The notes beneath the pieces are model-generated. The model had not been told where the DNA came from, searched no databases, and saw only the letters and a program-made list of their open reading frames with translations. This document shows positions 17,424 through 26,221 of a stretch of 64,000 nt of DNA, piece after piece. The position numbers were made by a program, and so were the translations under genes. Numbering within the stretch: the stretch's first letter is position 1; each line of letters begins with the position of its first letter. The DNA lies in assembly GCF_944388875.1 (NCBI RefSeq), contig NZ_CALXKQ010000005.1, positions 51,708 to 115,707 on the forward strand. Reading direction: 5' to 3'. The stretch comes from an uncultured Brachyspira sp. (GTDB lineage Bacteria; Spirochaetota; Brachyspiria; Brachyspirales; Brachyspiraceae).

Positions 17424-18475
17424 ATAATACCTCCAGCGAAATTTCTAACATTATCTATTATCTCATGAGCAGAAGGTACTATTCCTCCAGCTTTACCGTA
17501 AAACTTAACAGGTACTTTGCATTCAGAAGCAAGCCTTATATCATCAATCATCTGTCCCATACTCATTTCTATACTTACATACATTTTGCAATTAGGATTA
17601 TCAAATGCTTTTACTGGGAAAGGCCATAAAGTTAATGGACGTATCATCCCAGCTTTTTTTCCTTCCTCTCTAAGTTTATCAACTACTCCCCTTACAACCC
17701 TAGACATAGTTCCGTAAGAAACAAATATTAATTCAGCATCATCTGTATGATATTTTTCAGCTCTAGCCTCTTTTTCTTTTATCTCAGCATATTTTTCCTG
17801 CAAATGCACATTATGTTCATGCAGTAATTCAGGCTCTAAATAAAGAGAGTTTACAACATTTTTTTCTCTCTTTCCTCTTGTGCCGTTTGAAGCCCAAGTT
17901 TTCTCTTTTATCTCATATTTAGGTTTATAAATTATCTCTACAGGCTCCATCATCTGACCTATAAATCCGTCAGCAGCAACATAAACAGGTGTTCTGTAAT
18001 GATCAGCAATATCAAAAGCCTCCATTATCATATCAGCTGCTTCCTGTAAATTAGCAGGTGCTAAAACAGGACAGTTATAATCTCCATCACCTCCGCCTCT
18101 AGTCATCATACTGTAATCGCTTTGAGCAGGCTGTATGCTTCCTAGCCCAGGTCCTCCACGCATAACATTAAGTATAACTGCAGGCACTTCAGCTCCAGCC
18201 AAATATGATATTCCCTCCTGCTTTAAAGCAATTCCCGGTGAAGAAGAAGAAGTCATAGCCCTCACTCCTGCTCCGCCAGCCCCATAAACCATATTAATAG
18301 CAGCTACCTCACTTTCTGCCTGAACAAAAGATCCGCCTGATTCATACATAGCTTTAGACATAAACTCAGGTATCTCATTCTGAGGCGTAATTGGATAGCC
18401 AAAAAAACATTTACATCCTGCCGCAATTGCCGCAGTAGCCATAGCTTCATTTCCTTTCATCAACTTTCTAGCCAT
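17420..18475 (-). CDS. korA: 2-oxoacid:ferredoxin oxidoreductase, alpha subunit
   Basis: 351 aa. The N-terminal pyrimidine-binding domain carries GNEAMATAAIAAGCKCFFGYPITPQNE and the SSSSPGIALKQEG block. The C-terminal part has the RPLTLWPFP domain II motif. This is the single-gene alpha subunit of the Kor/Vor branch, often annotated VorB. It overlaps korB by four bases and the ferredoxin gene by one base. It determines substrate fit with beta, and no distinguishing residue is obvious by eye. Confidence 0.9.
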   Translation of the reverse strand: MARKLMKGNEAMATAAIAAGCKCFFGYPITPQNEIPEFMSKAMYESGGSFVQAESEVAAINMVYGAGGAGVRAMTSSSSPGIALKQEGISYLAGAEVPAVILNVMRGGPGLGSIQPAQSDYSMMTRGGGDGDYNCPVLAPANLQEAADMIMEAFDIADHYRTPVYVAADGFIGQMMEPVEIIYKPKYEIKEKTWASNGTRGKREKNVVNSLYLEPELLHEHNVHLQEKYAEIKEKEARAEKYHTDDAELIFVSYGTMSRVVRGVVDKLREEGKKAGMIRPLTLWPFPVKAFDNPNCKMYVSIEMSMGQMIDDIRLASECKVPVKFYGKAGGIVPSAHEIIDNVRNFAGGII

Positions 18476-18714
18476 TATTTACCGCCCTCCTCTCTGTCCA
18501 ATCTTTCTACTTTTATACATATATCAGGACACATCATAGCACAATTAGCACAGCCTATACATTTTTCCATATCAGTAACAGCTGCTGGATAATAACCCCA
18601 TGAATTCATATTCTCTTTATCTAAATATAGTATTTTGGTTGGGCAAACGGATATGCAATTTGAACAGCCTTTGCATGCTTCAGAATCTATTTCAACTCTA
18701 CCTTTTCCTGCCAT
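18475..18714 (-). CDS. korD: 2-oxoacid:ferredoxin oxidoreductase, delta (2[4Fe-4S]) subunit
   Basis: 79 aa ferredoxin-like protein with two CxxCxxCxxxCP clusters: CKGCSNCISVCP and CIGCANCAMMCP. It is the first gene of the operon; its stop overlaps the korA start by one base. It passes electrons from the TPP site to external ferredoxin. The ribosome site AAGGAGG lies just upstream of ATG 18714, and a leftward promoter lies 40-67 bases upstream. Confidence 0.92.
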   Translation of the reverse strand: MAGKGRVEIDSEACKGCSNCISVCPTKILYLDKENMNSWGYYPAAVTDMEKCIGCANCAMMCPDICIKVERLDREEGGK

Positions 18715-18753
18715 AATTTCCTCCTTAAAATTAGTACTAACCGTACATTATAA

Positions 18754-18781
18754 ATTATATTAAAAAAAGTATCTTTGTCAA
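18754..18781 (-). promoter_or_regulatory. Promoter of the korDABC operon
   Basis: On the minus strand TTGACA (18776-18781), 16-base spacer, TATAAT (18754-18759). Short near-repeats TAGTACTAAC (from about 18732) and AATACTAACT (from about 18787) flank it and could be regulator sites. Confidence 0.6.
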
Positions 18782-18930
18782 TGAATAATACTAACTATAA
18801 TGTATAGTAATAACTATCTAAAATTGATTTTTATGTTACATTAATAATAAAATTTATATTGTATATAGTAATTATTATCATTTATTATATAATAATAAAA
18901 AATGAATGGTTATAATAAGAGTTATACAGT

Positions 18931-21327
18931 ATGAATAATAATAATGATGCTAGAACGAATATTGAAAGATTATTTAATTTAGGGCATGATGCTTTTAATA
19001 ATAATGATTATGAAAAAGCTATAGAGTACTTAGATGAGATTATAGATATTTATAATAAATATATTATTGCATATTCTGACGGAGAGTTTATCATATACAG
19101 CGATGTTAATGATAATGAAGATGAAGAGAGAAATACATATAATGAAGAAATAGATAGTACTCATAATACATTAGTTGATTCCTATTATAATAGAGGCTTA
19201 TCAAAATTAAATTTAAAAAATTATGAAGAAGCAATTAAGGATTTTGATAAGGTAATAGAATTATCCCCTGATAAAATTAATGCTTATTACAACAGAGGAC
19301 ATTCAAAATCCTATTTAGGAAGATATAAAGAAGGTATTGAAGATTTTAAAAAGGTTTTAGAACTTAGCGAAGATGATGCTGAAGCTGTATATTATGTTGG
19401 TTTGGGTTATTTTTATTTAGAAAACTATGAAGAGGCTTTAAATCATTTTGATAAAGCAATATTGCTGGATAATGAAATAGAAGATGCATACTATTATAGA
19501 GGGCGTTCAAAATCTTATTTGGGAAGAGATGAAGAGGCTCTGTCTGATTTTAAAAAACTTATAGAATTAAGAGAAGATGACAGCGAGGCTTTTTATTTTA
19601 AGGCATTAACTGAGTTTTATTTAGGTTTATATGAAGAGGCTGTAAATGATTTTGATACATCAATTAATTTAGATTCAAATTCTTCTAATGCTTATTATTT
19701 TAGAGGGCTTTCAAAAAACAGTTTAGAATTATATGATGAAGCTAAGGAAGATTATAAGAAGGCTATAGAATTCGGACAGGATAATATAATAAGTATTTAT
19801 AATGATTTAGGACTTCTTGAATATAAATTAGGCAACTATAAGGAAGCAATTAATTATTATACAAAGATGTTAGAAAATGATGATGGTATTTATTATGCAT
19901 ATTATAATAGAGCTTTAGCTAAAGAGGCTTTAGATTTATATGATGAGGCTTTGGAAGATTATAATAAGGCTATAGAATTAAATCCAAGTGATACTTATTC
20001 TTATAATAACGGAGCACTTATAGAAAATGAAAAGCAGATGTATGAGGAGGCATTAGAAGATTATAATAAGGCTATAGAACTAGAGAAAAAAGATGCTTAT
20101 ATATACAATAACAGAGCTTTATTAAAAGGAAGAATGCATTTATATAAAGAAGCTTTGGAAGACTTTGATAAGGCTATAGAATTATATGATGCTGACAGTG
20201 AGTTTTATTATTTTAGGGCTATTACTAATTCTAATTTGAATGAATATGAAGAGGCTATAAAATATCTTGATAAAGCTATTGAACTGGATAATGATTATAT
20301 TAATGCATATAATGAAAGAGGATTAATATATTACAGACTTGGAGATTATGATACTGCTGTAAATAATTTAAAAAAAGTAATAGAACTTGATAATGATAAT
20401 ATGTATGCTTATTATAATATAGCTTTATCTTATGATGCTTTAGAACAATATGAAGAGGCTGTAAAATATTATTCAAAAGTTGTTGAAATAGATCCGTCTT
20501 TTTTGGATGCATACTATAATAAAGCTTTAAGTGAAATGGAGATAGATTTATATTATGAAGCAATAGATGATTTTAATAAAGTATTAAATTTAAATAACAA
20601 TAATCCTGATTCTTATTTTAATATAGCAATATGTTATGATTATTTAAAAGAATATAAAAAAGCTATTAATTATTATACAAAAGTTATTGAGATTGATAAT
20701 TCTTCTCTCGATGCTTACTATAATAGAGGATTAAGCAAAGCAGAACTAAAACTTTACGATGATGCTTTTGAAGATTATAAAAAATTATTGGAGATAAATC
20801 CTCAATATATAAATGCTTATAATGGTATAGGGTTTTCAAAAACTAAATATTCAAATGATGAGTTCAAAAAAGGAAATACTGATAAAGCTATTAAACTTCT
20901 TAATGAAGCATTAGAATATTATAAAATAGGATTAGATTTAAATATAAATGATAATTTAACAAATTCTTCTATATATAACAGTATGGGCTACTCAATTACA
21001 AAATTAGCTAATATATATTCATCTATTAATGATAAGTATAATGCCGTAGAATATTATAATAAAGCGAGGGAATGTTTTTATAAGTCAATAGAATTAAATA
21101 ATACTCATGCTTTAGCTCATAATAGTTTAGCTTATATTGATATACAATTTGACAAAATGAATAATATTTATGACATTATAAATGATGAAGCATACAAATA
21201 TTTTGAAAAAGCGTATAACTTATCTAATAAAGAAGATAAAAAATTAATAGTAAAATGTCTTATATCGCTTTCAAAAGAGAATATAAAGACTGCTTTAGAG
21301 TTTTGTATTAAAAATAAAATTAATTAA
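18931..21327 (+). CDS. Large tetratricopeptide-repeat protein
   Basis: 798 aa made almost entirely of TPR units (roughly twenty 34-residue repeats) with the recurring pattern YNRGLSKLNLKNYEEAIKD. There is no signal peptide, so it is probably cytoplasmic. Repeats are diverged compared with the near-identical ones in the gene at 30210-31904. The sequence is rich in Asn, Tyr and Asp. It probably acts as a protein-binding scaffold; no enzymatic domain is visible. It stands alone, divergent from the korDABC operon. Confidence 0.9.
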   Translation: MNNNNDARTNIERLFNLGHDAFNNNDYEKAIEYLDEIIDIYNKYIIAYSDGEFIIYSDVNDNEDEERNTYNEEIDSTHNTLVDSYYNRGLSKLNLKNYEEAIKDFDKVIELSPDKINAYYNRGHSKSYLGRYKEGIEDFKKVLELSEDDAEAVYYVGLGYFYLENYEEALNHFDKAILLDNEIEDAYYYRGRSKSYLGRDEEALSDFKKLIELREDDSEAFYFKALTEFYLGLYEEAVNDFDTSINLDSNSSNAYYFRGLSKNSLELYDEAKEDYKKAIEFGQDNIISIYNDLGLLEYKLGNYKEAINYYTKMLENDDGIYYAYYNRALAKEALDLYDEALEDYNKAIELNPSDTYSYNNGALIENEKQMYEEALEDYNKAIELEKKDAYIYNNRALLKGRMHLYKEALEDFDKAIELYDADSEFYYFRAITNSNLNEYEEAIKYLDKAIELDNDYINAYNERGLIYYRLGDYDTAVNNLKKVIELDNDNMYAYYNIALSYDALEQYEEAVKYYSKVVEIDPSFLDAYYNKALSEMEIDLYYEAIDDFNKVLNLNNNNPDSYFNIAICYDYLKEYKKAINYYTKVIEIDNSSLDAYYNRGLSKAELKLYDDAFEDYKKLLEINPQYINAYNGIGFSKTKYSNDEFKKGNTDKAIKLLNEALEYYKIGLDLNINDNLTNSSIYNSMGYSITKLANIYSSINDKYNAVEYYNKARECFYKSIELNNTHALAHNSLAYIDIQFDKMNNIYDIINDEAYKYFEKAYNLSNKEDKKLIVKCLISLSKENIKTALEFCIKNKIN

Positions 21328-21359
21328 AAAAGCCCCAGCATTATTGCTAATGATGAGGC
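21321..21359 (-). terminator. Intrinsic terminator for the leftward outer-membrane gene
   Basis: Imperfect stem GCCCCAGCATTA / TAATGATGAGGC (21332-21359) with loop TTGC. Read leftward it is followed by TTTTTTAATTAA. It lies between convergent genes. Confidence 0.75.
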
Positions 21360-21381
21360 ATTTAACTTTCTAATATTGAAA

Positions 21382-22074
21382 TTATTGTTCTTTATTATAA
21401 GGTCTGAATCTTAATGATAATTGGAAGCCAAAATCCACGCTGTCAATTCCTGATCCTGCCTCTCTAAGTCCTATATCATAACCTAAATATAATCCCAAAT
21501 CAGCTGAAGATTTAGCTGTATTAAACATAGTATAATCAAAAGTTAATCTTATATAAGGAATTACACTGAGAGTTGAATAATTATTTTGCAAATCTCTCAA
21601 AAACAATCTAGTTGTTGTAGTTGTACTCACTAAAGCTCCTGCAGATCCATCTAATGCTCTTGAATATAAAGTTCCGCCTAAAGGAAGTTTTACTCCTATA
21701 CCAAGACCTATAGAATATTTATCGTATAAATTTACTTTAGGTAGAAATCCTATTTTAATACTATGTAAATTTAAACCGTCTATTTGTCTTATATTATTTC
21801 CTGCAGTCGCTCCTGCAACTCTAAAAGTATCATAGCTGTATCCTAAATCAGCATAAAAACCCATGCCTACAACATCATTAAATGAAGTTCTATATCCAAG
21901 CAAAAGATTAAATCCTCCTTCTAAAGCGAAAGAATTATTTTTATCTGTCATTCCCATAGGAAATCCTGTAGAAAATCCAATAGGTAAAGAAAAACCATAC
22001 TCAAAAAAACCTTTGGCAAAAACAGATAAACTTGTAAATATGAATATAGAAATAATTAAGAATACTTTTTTCAT
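21382..22074 (-). CDS. Outer-membrane beta-barrel-like protein, paralog of 15319-15960
   Basis: 230 aa with a signal peptide (KKVFLIISIFIFTSL then FAKG). The mature body has alternating strand patterns such as GLGIGVKLPLGG and YIRLTFDYTMF, ending with QLSLRFRPYNKEQ, where the strand before the tail resembles a barrel terminal strand. It aligns by eye with the 213-aa protein at 15319-15960 along its length. Function is unknown; a Brachyspira-type surface protein is inferred. Confidence 0.75.
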   Translation of the reverse strand: MKKVFLIISIFIFTSLSVFAKGFFEYGFSLPIGFSTGFPMGMTDKNNSFALEGGFNLLLGYRTSFNDVVGMGFYADLGYSYDTFRVAGATAGNNIRQIDGLNLHSIKIGFLPKVNLYDKYSIGLGIGVKLPLGGTLYSRALDGSAGALVSTTTTTRLFLRDLQNNYSTLSVIPYIRLTFDYTMFNTAKSSADLGLYLGYDIGLREAGSGIDSVDFGFQLSLRFRPYNKEQ

Positions 22075-22217
22075 CGTAATCCCCTTAAATATAATATAAT
22101 TTTATGTAATTATACTATATAATATAAAAAATTCAATATATTTTAGTAATAATTATATTTTTTTATATATAAAATTTGTCTTTTACATTATTTAGAATAT
22201 AATATTTGATTATTTAA

Positions 22218-22263
22218 ATATAAAAAGGCTTATAAGATACGAATATACAAATCTTATAAGCCT
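22218..22263 (-). terminator. Intrinsic terminator after rnfG
   Basis: Thirteen-base perfect stem AGGCTTATAAGAT (22226-22238) / ATCTTATAAGCCT (22251-22263). The leftward transcript continues into a T-run. It marks the end of the rnf gene group before any rnfE, rnfA or rnfB. Confidence 0.92.
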
Positions 22264-22291
22264 ATAAAATTAAATTATATAATAACTTTAA

Positions 22292-22867
22292 TTATTCAGA
22301 TTTAAATAAACTAACTGCCTCATCTTTAGCACTATTAACAGCTGTAACTACAGAAGTAGATGATATTGTAGCTCCGCTTATAGCAGCGATTTCAGATTCT
22401 CCTGCTTCTTCAGGTTTTATGCCCTTAGCAACAGTTAAAGCAATGACAGAACTTTTATCTTTAAACTGATCTCTGAAACTAGCCTCTGTAATTTTATCAC
22501 CAAGCCCAGGAGTTTCAGCCTGTTCTGTAACAACTATAGCTGTAATTTTAGTAACATCAGCATCAAAACCAACTAATACCTTATTCTGTCCATTATATCC
22601 GCCAGCTGAAGAAAGCATTGCATAACCAACAACTGTACCGTCAGATTTTTTTCCTATGTAATAAGGATATGTTGAGTTTTCTGTTAAAGGACCTTCCAAT
22701 TCATCAGCACCATTTATAACAGCCTTAACACCATTTAATACTGTTTTTTCATTGTTGGCTAAAATATCTTTCTCAAAAGAAGAATATACAAAAGAAAGCA
22801 AAAAACCAGCAAGCAATGCTGTAATAGTAACAGATATAACCGCAGTATAACCAACTTCTTTTTTCAT
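22292..22867 (-). CDS. rnfG: Rnf electron transport complex subunit G (FMN-binding)
   Basis: 191 aa with one N-terminal transmembrane helix and an exported FMN-binding domain. The covalent flavin attachment motif appears as ISGATISST near residue 165; the Thr in the SGAT-S/T context links FMN in RnfG/NqrC. The family region VVTEQAETPGLGDKI is present. It lies two bases after rnfD. RnfG works with RnfC and RnfD in ferredoxin:NAD+ oxidation coupled to ion transport. Confidence 0.93.
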   Translation of the reverse strand: MKKEVGYTAVISVTITALLAGFLLSFVYSSFEKDILANNEKTVLNGVKAVINGADELEGPLTENSTYPYYIGKKSDGTVVGYAMLSSAGGYNGQNKVLVGFDADVTKITAIVVTEQAETPGLGDKITEASFRDQFKDKSSVIALTVAKGIKPEEAGESEIAAISGATISSTSVVTAVNSAKDEAVSLFKSE

Positions 22868-22869
22868 TA

Positions 22870-23967
22870 TTATTTTCCTCCTTCTTTTTGGAGATTAGCT
22901 TTATTTATAGCAATTAATTCTTTTTTACCAACAGGCATAGGACGTGTAAGTATAGAAATCAAAGGCATAAACATATTTCCTATAAGTATAGAATACATCA
23001 TATATTCAGGTGAAGAACCAAATGCTCTTAATACAGCAAGTACAGCACCTATTAAAAGAGCATATATCCAAGCACCTAAATGACTTGAAGGACAAGTAAC
23101 CATATCAGTAGCCATAAAGAAAGCACCTAAACCAAAACCTCCTGCCAATACTTGATAAATAGGAGAACCTATTTTACCAGGCATAGCTAAACATAAAAAG
23201 AAACTTACTACAACTAAAGAAATAAACATTCCTAGAGGTATTCTCCAATCTATAGTTTTAGTAACAAGCAGGAATATTCCGCCTATTAAAAGGAGAAGAA
23301 AAGAAGTTTCTCCTATAGCACCTGCTGTACTTCCTAAAAGCATTTGCAAGTAATAATGAGATTCTATTTGTATTTGCGAAGCTAAAGAACCTCCGAAATC
23401 AATAGCATTATATTTAAGGAAAGTCAAAGGAGTTGCAGAAGTTAAAGCACTTACAGCATCCAAAGACTGAGTAGCTCCTGAAACAGTTAAAGTTAAATCT
23501 TTTACTATATTTTCAAATACACCTAAAAAAGGCACATTTGTAGGAGCTGAATACATACTCATTTGAGCAGGAAAAGCAACCTGTAAAAAAGCCCTTCCAA
23601 CTAAAGCAGGGTTGAATATATTAGAACCTAAACCTCCAAAAACTTCTTTAGCAAATACTATAGCAACAACGCTTCCTATAACAACCATAGTTATACTTGA
23701 TGCTGGAGGAAGAGTCATAACAAGAAGTATCGCAGTTACACATACTGCATAATCAGGAAGTAAAGGTTTTTTTCTAACTTTTTTTACTATTACAGTACAA
23801 AGTACGCAAGTTATAATTGCTGCTAAATATAGAGTTATAACTCTAGCTCCAAATAAAACTATACTATATATAACAGCAGGCAAAAGAGCTATAATAACTC
23901 TTAGCATTATCTTATTAGTAGTATCTCCATCTTTTATATGCGGAGAAGATTCTGTATAAAATTTCAT
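22870..23967 (-). CDS. rnfD: Rnf electron transport complex subunit D
   Basis: 365 aa integral membrane protein with about 9-10 hydrophobic helices. The flavin-attachment region includes TSATPLTFLK, and the loop LPPASSITMVVIGSVVAIVFAKEVFGGLGSNIFNPAL is diagnostic of RnfD/NqrB. The start ATG 23967 follows a GGAGAT ribosome site. It forms the membrane core with RnfE/RnfA, which are not encoded adjacent here. Confidence 0.95.
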   Translation of the reverse strand: MKFYTESSPHIKDGDTTNKIMLRVIIALLPAVIYSIVLFGARVITLYLAAIITCVLCTVIVKKVRKKPLLPDYAVCVTAILLVMTLPPASSITMVVIGSVVAIVFAKEVFGGLGSNIFNPALVGRAFLQVAFPAQMSMYSAPTNVPFLGVFENIVKDLTLTVSGATQSLDAVSALTSATPLTFLKYNAIDFGGSLASQIQIESHYYLQMLLGSTAGAIGETSFLLLLIGGIFLLVTKTIDWRIPLGMFISLVVVSFFLCLAMPGKIGSPIYQVLAGGFGLGAFFMATDMVTCPSSHLGAWIYALLIGAVLAVLRAFGSSPEYMMYSILIGNMFMPLISILTRPMPVGKKELIAINKANLQKEGGK

Positions 23968-23982
23968 TATTATCTCCTTAAA

Positions 23983-25290
23983 TCATCTTCTTAATAAATC
24001 TTTACCAAATCTAATCCACTGAGCCAAAGGTATTTTTGAAGGACATATATAAGAACAGCAGCCGCATTCAAAACAAGTTACTATATCTAAATCATTCAAT
24101 TTATCTTTAATCTTAGCTTTAGCAGTATGTGCTATCTCAGTAGGAGATAATTTAAGCGGACAAGCATGAGAACATCTGCCGCATTTTATGCATGGATATT
24201 CTACTTCTTTAGGCATTTTATCTTTATCCAAGAAAAGAAGAGAGTTAGTACCTTTATTAACACATTGATCCAAACTAGGAACACTGGCTCCCATCATAGG
24301 ACCGCCTGCAAGTACAAGTACATTTTCAGAGATAATTCCGCCGCATTCTTCTACAACATGAGAAATAGGCGTACCTAAAGGAAGCCATAAATTTTTATGT
24401 TCTTTTATGGCATCTCCTGATACTGTAACAAGTCTTTCCATAAGAGGCTTATCCTTAGCAACAGCCTCATATATAGCATAAAGTGTAGCTATATTTATAA
24501 CCAAAACTCCTACATCCATAGGCAGCTTGCTTACTGGTACTGTTCTGCCTGTAGTAGCATCAATAAGCATTTTTTCAGCCCCCTGAGGATATCTTAATCT
24601 TAGAGGCATAACTTCTACATTGCATGTTTTTCCAATTTTAGTCATCTCTTCTATAGCTAAAGGCTTATTTGCTTCTATTCCAATAACAGTTCTTTTTACA
24701 GAAGGTATAATCTTTCTTAAAATTTCAATTCCTTTAAACAAGTCCTGAGTATATTCAACCATAAGCCTATAATCGCTTGTGATGTACGGCTCACATTCAA
24801 CACCATTAATGATTAAAGTATCTCCGCCGCCCTTAGCAGCACCATCAACTTTAACACTAGTAGGAAATGTTGCTCCTCCCATACCAACTATACCAGCTTT
24901 TTGAATCTTTTTAGACATTTCTTCAGCCGATAAAGACATATAGTTAGTATCTTCTGAATAAGCTAAATTAGCAGCACTGGAATCAACATTAATAAGCAAA
25001 GCATTAGCACCCCTTCCAAGAGGAGGAGCTGCTATCTCTACAGAAGCCACAGTTCCAGTAACAGATGAATAAACATTGCCTGATACATATCCGCCAGCCT
25101 CTCCAATAAGCTCGCCTCTTTCAACCTTATCACCCTTATTTTTTAACATCTTAGCAGGAGCACCTATATGCTGTGCCATAGATATTAATACTGTTTTAGG
25201 TGCTTGTGAAAGATTTGATGAAACAATATCGGCAGTATCCTTACTGTCATGCGGATGAACCCCGCCAAAACGAAATTTACCTAATTTCAT
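23983..25290 (-). CDS. rnfC: Rnf electron transport complex subunit C
   Basis: 435 aa, the shorter RnfC form without the long C-terminal extension. The N-terminal barrel-sandwich segment has RFGGVHPHDSKD and PPLGRGANA. The Rossmann-like NADH/FMN region contains AGIVGMGGATFPTSVK and INGVECEPYI. Two [4Fe-4S] motifs, CIKCGRCSHACP and CFECGCCSYICP, lie near residues 368-415. It docks NADH at the membrane complex. A 52-base gap separates it from the upstream FabH-like gene, with no terminator seen. Confidence 0.95.
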   Translation of the reverse strand: MKLGKFRFGGVHPHDSKDTADIVSSNLSQAPKTVLISMAQHIGAPAKMLKNKGDKVERGELIGEAGGYVSGNVYSSVTGTVASVEIAAPPLGRGANALLINVDSSAANLAYSEDTNYMSLSAEEMSKKIQKAGIVGMGGATFPTSVKVDGAAKGGGDTLIINGVECEPYITSDYRLMVEYTQDLFKGIEILRKIIPSVKRTVIGIEANKPLAIEEMTKIGKTCNVEVMPLRLRYPQGAEKMLIDATTGRTVPVSKLPMDVGVLVINIATLYAIYEAVAKDKPLMERLVTVSGDAIKEHKNLWLPLGTPISHVVEECGGIISENVLVLAGGPMMGASVPSLDQCVNKGTNSLLFLDKDKMPKEVEYPCIKCGRCSHACPLKLSPTEIAHTAKAKIKDKLNDLDIVTCFECGCCSYICPSKIPLAQWIRFGKDLLRR

Positions 25291-25342
25291 GTTACTAATC
25301 CTTCATTTAATAAAATTAATGTAAATTACTACACTATTATAA

Positions 25343-26197
25343 TTAATTTATAGAAATAACCGCTACAGACCTAGTATAACCACTTCCATAGCTGCATAAA
25401 GCAACTTTACTATTTTTCTTTATAAAACCATCTTCCAAAGCCATAGATAATGCTACCCCTGATGAAGCACTTAAAGATGAATGAGCATTCTCCATTTTAG
25501 AATACACAATATCCTTATTAACTGATAAAGCATCTACGAAAATATTATAAGCTTCCTGAGTAGAATAAGAAGGTATATAAATATTAGGCTCTATATGATT
25601 AGCAGATAATACATCCTTAACATATAAAGCTGCCTTTTTAGCCTCATCCTCAAAAACACTGCTGTTTTTTATAGATATAAAATGCTCCTTATTTAATACC
25701 CCTTCTTTCGTATAAGGCTTAGCCGTTCCTCCCATAGGAATATAACAATTCTCTAAAGCATTTCCATCAGTTTCAGAATCAATAAAATCTATTTGAATAT
25801 CTGATTTTTCATTAGTAACAAGTGCGGCTACACTAGCATCATCAAATCTATTTTCATCATCACATATATAAAATGACTCTGAAGCAACAACTAAAATATT
25901 TTTATATCTATTACTTTTTATAAAAGCATAAGCTAATCTTAATGCTGACAAAAAACCTGTAAAATCGCTTTCTATATCAAAACAAAAAGCATTGGCTGCT
26001 TTAATTTTTCCAGCCAATATACATGCTGTTGAAGGATAAACATAATCTTTAGTAACAGTAGCACATATAATAGCATCTATTTTATTAGTATCAAACCCAT
26101 TTATTACTTCATTTATTGGAATCAAAGCCAAATCTGATGCTGCCATATTAGTCTTTTGATTCTTATAAGTGCCTTTACAAGATTTAATGTATACCAT
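25343..26197 (-). CDS. FabH-like ketosynthase III homolog lacking the catalytic residues
   Basis: 284 aa, shorter than FabH (about 320). The thiolase fold is recognisable: DAIICATVTKDYVYPSTAC, then DIESDFTGFLSALRLAY, KNILVVASES and a C-terminal SASSGVALSMAL. The catalytic triad appears lost. The active-site Cys position (DxxxxC in FabH) is F79, the HQAN His position is S210 in IPSYST, and the GNTSAAS Asn position is S240. The gene sits where fabH usually follows plsX, so it probably descends from fabH. Either it has a non-catalytic role or it is diverging. A genuine FabH must exist elsewhere if the cell makes fatty acids. Confidence 0.8.
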   Translation of the reverse strand: MVYIKSCKGTYKNQKTNMAASDLALIPINEVINGFDTNKIDAIICATVTKDYVYPSTACILAGKIKAANAFCFDIESDFTGFLSALRLAYAFIKSNRYKNILVVASESFYICDDENRFDDASVAALVTNEKSDIQIDFIDSETDGNALENCYIPMGGTAKPYTKEGVLNKEHFISIKNSSVFEDEAKKAALYVKDVLSANHIEPNIYIPSYSTQEAYNIFVDALSVNKDIVYSKMENAHSSLSASSGVALSMALEDGFIKKNSKVALCSYGSGYTRSVAVISIN

Positions 26198-26221
26198 TAT
26201 AAAATTCCTTTATATTAAAAA

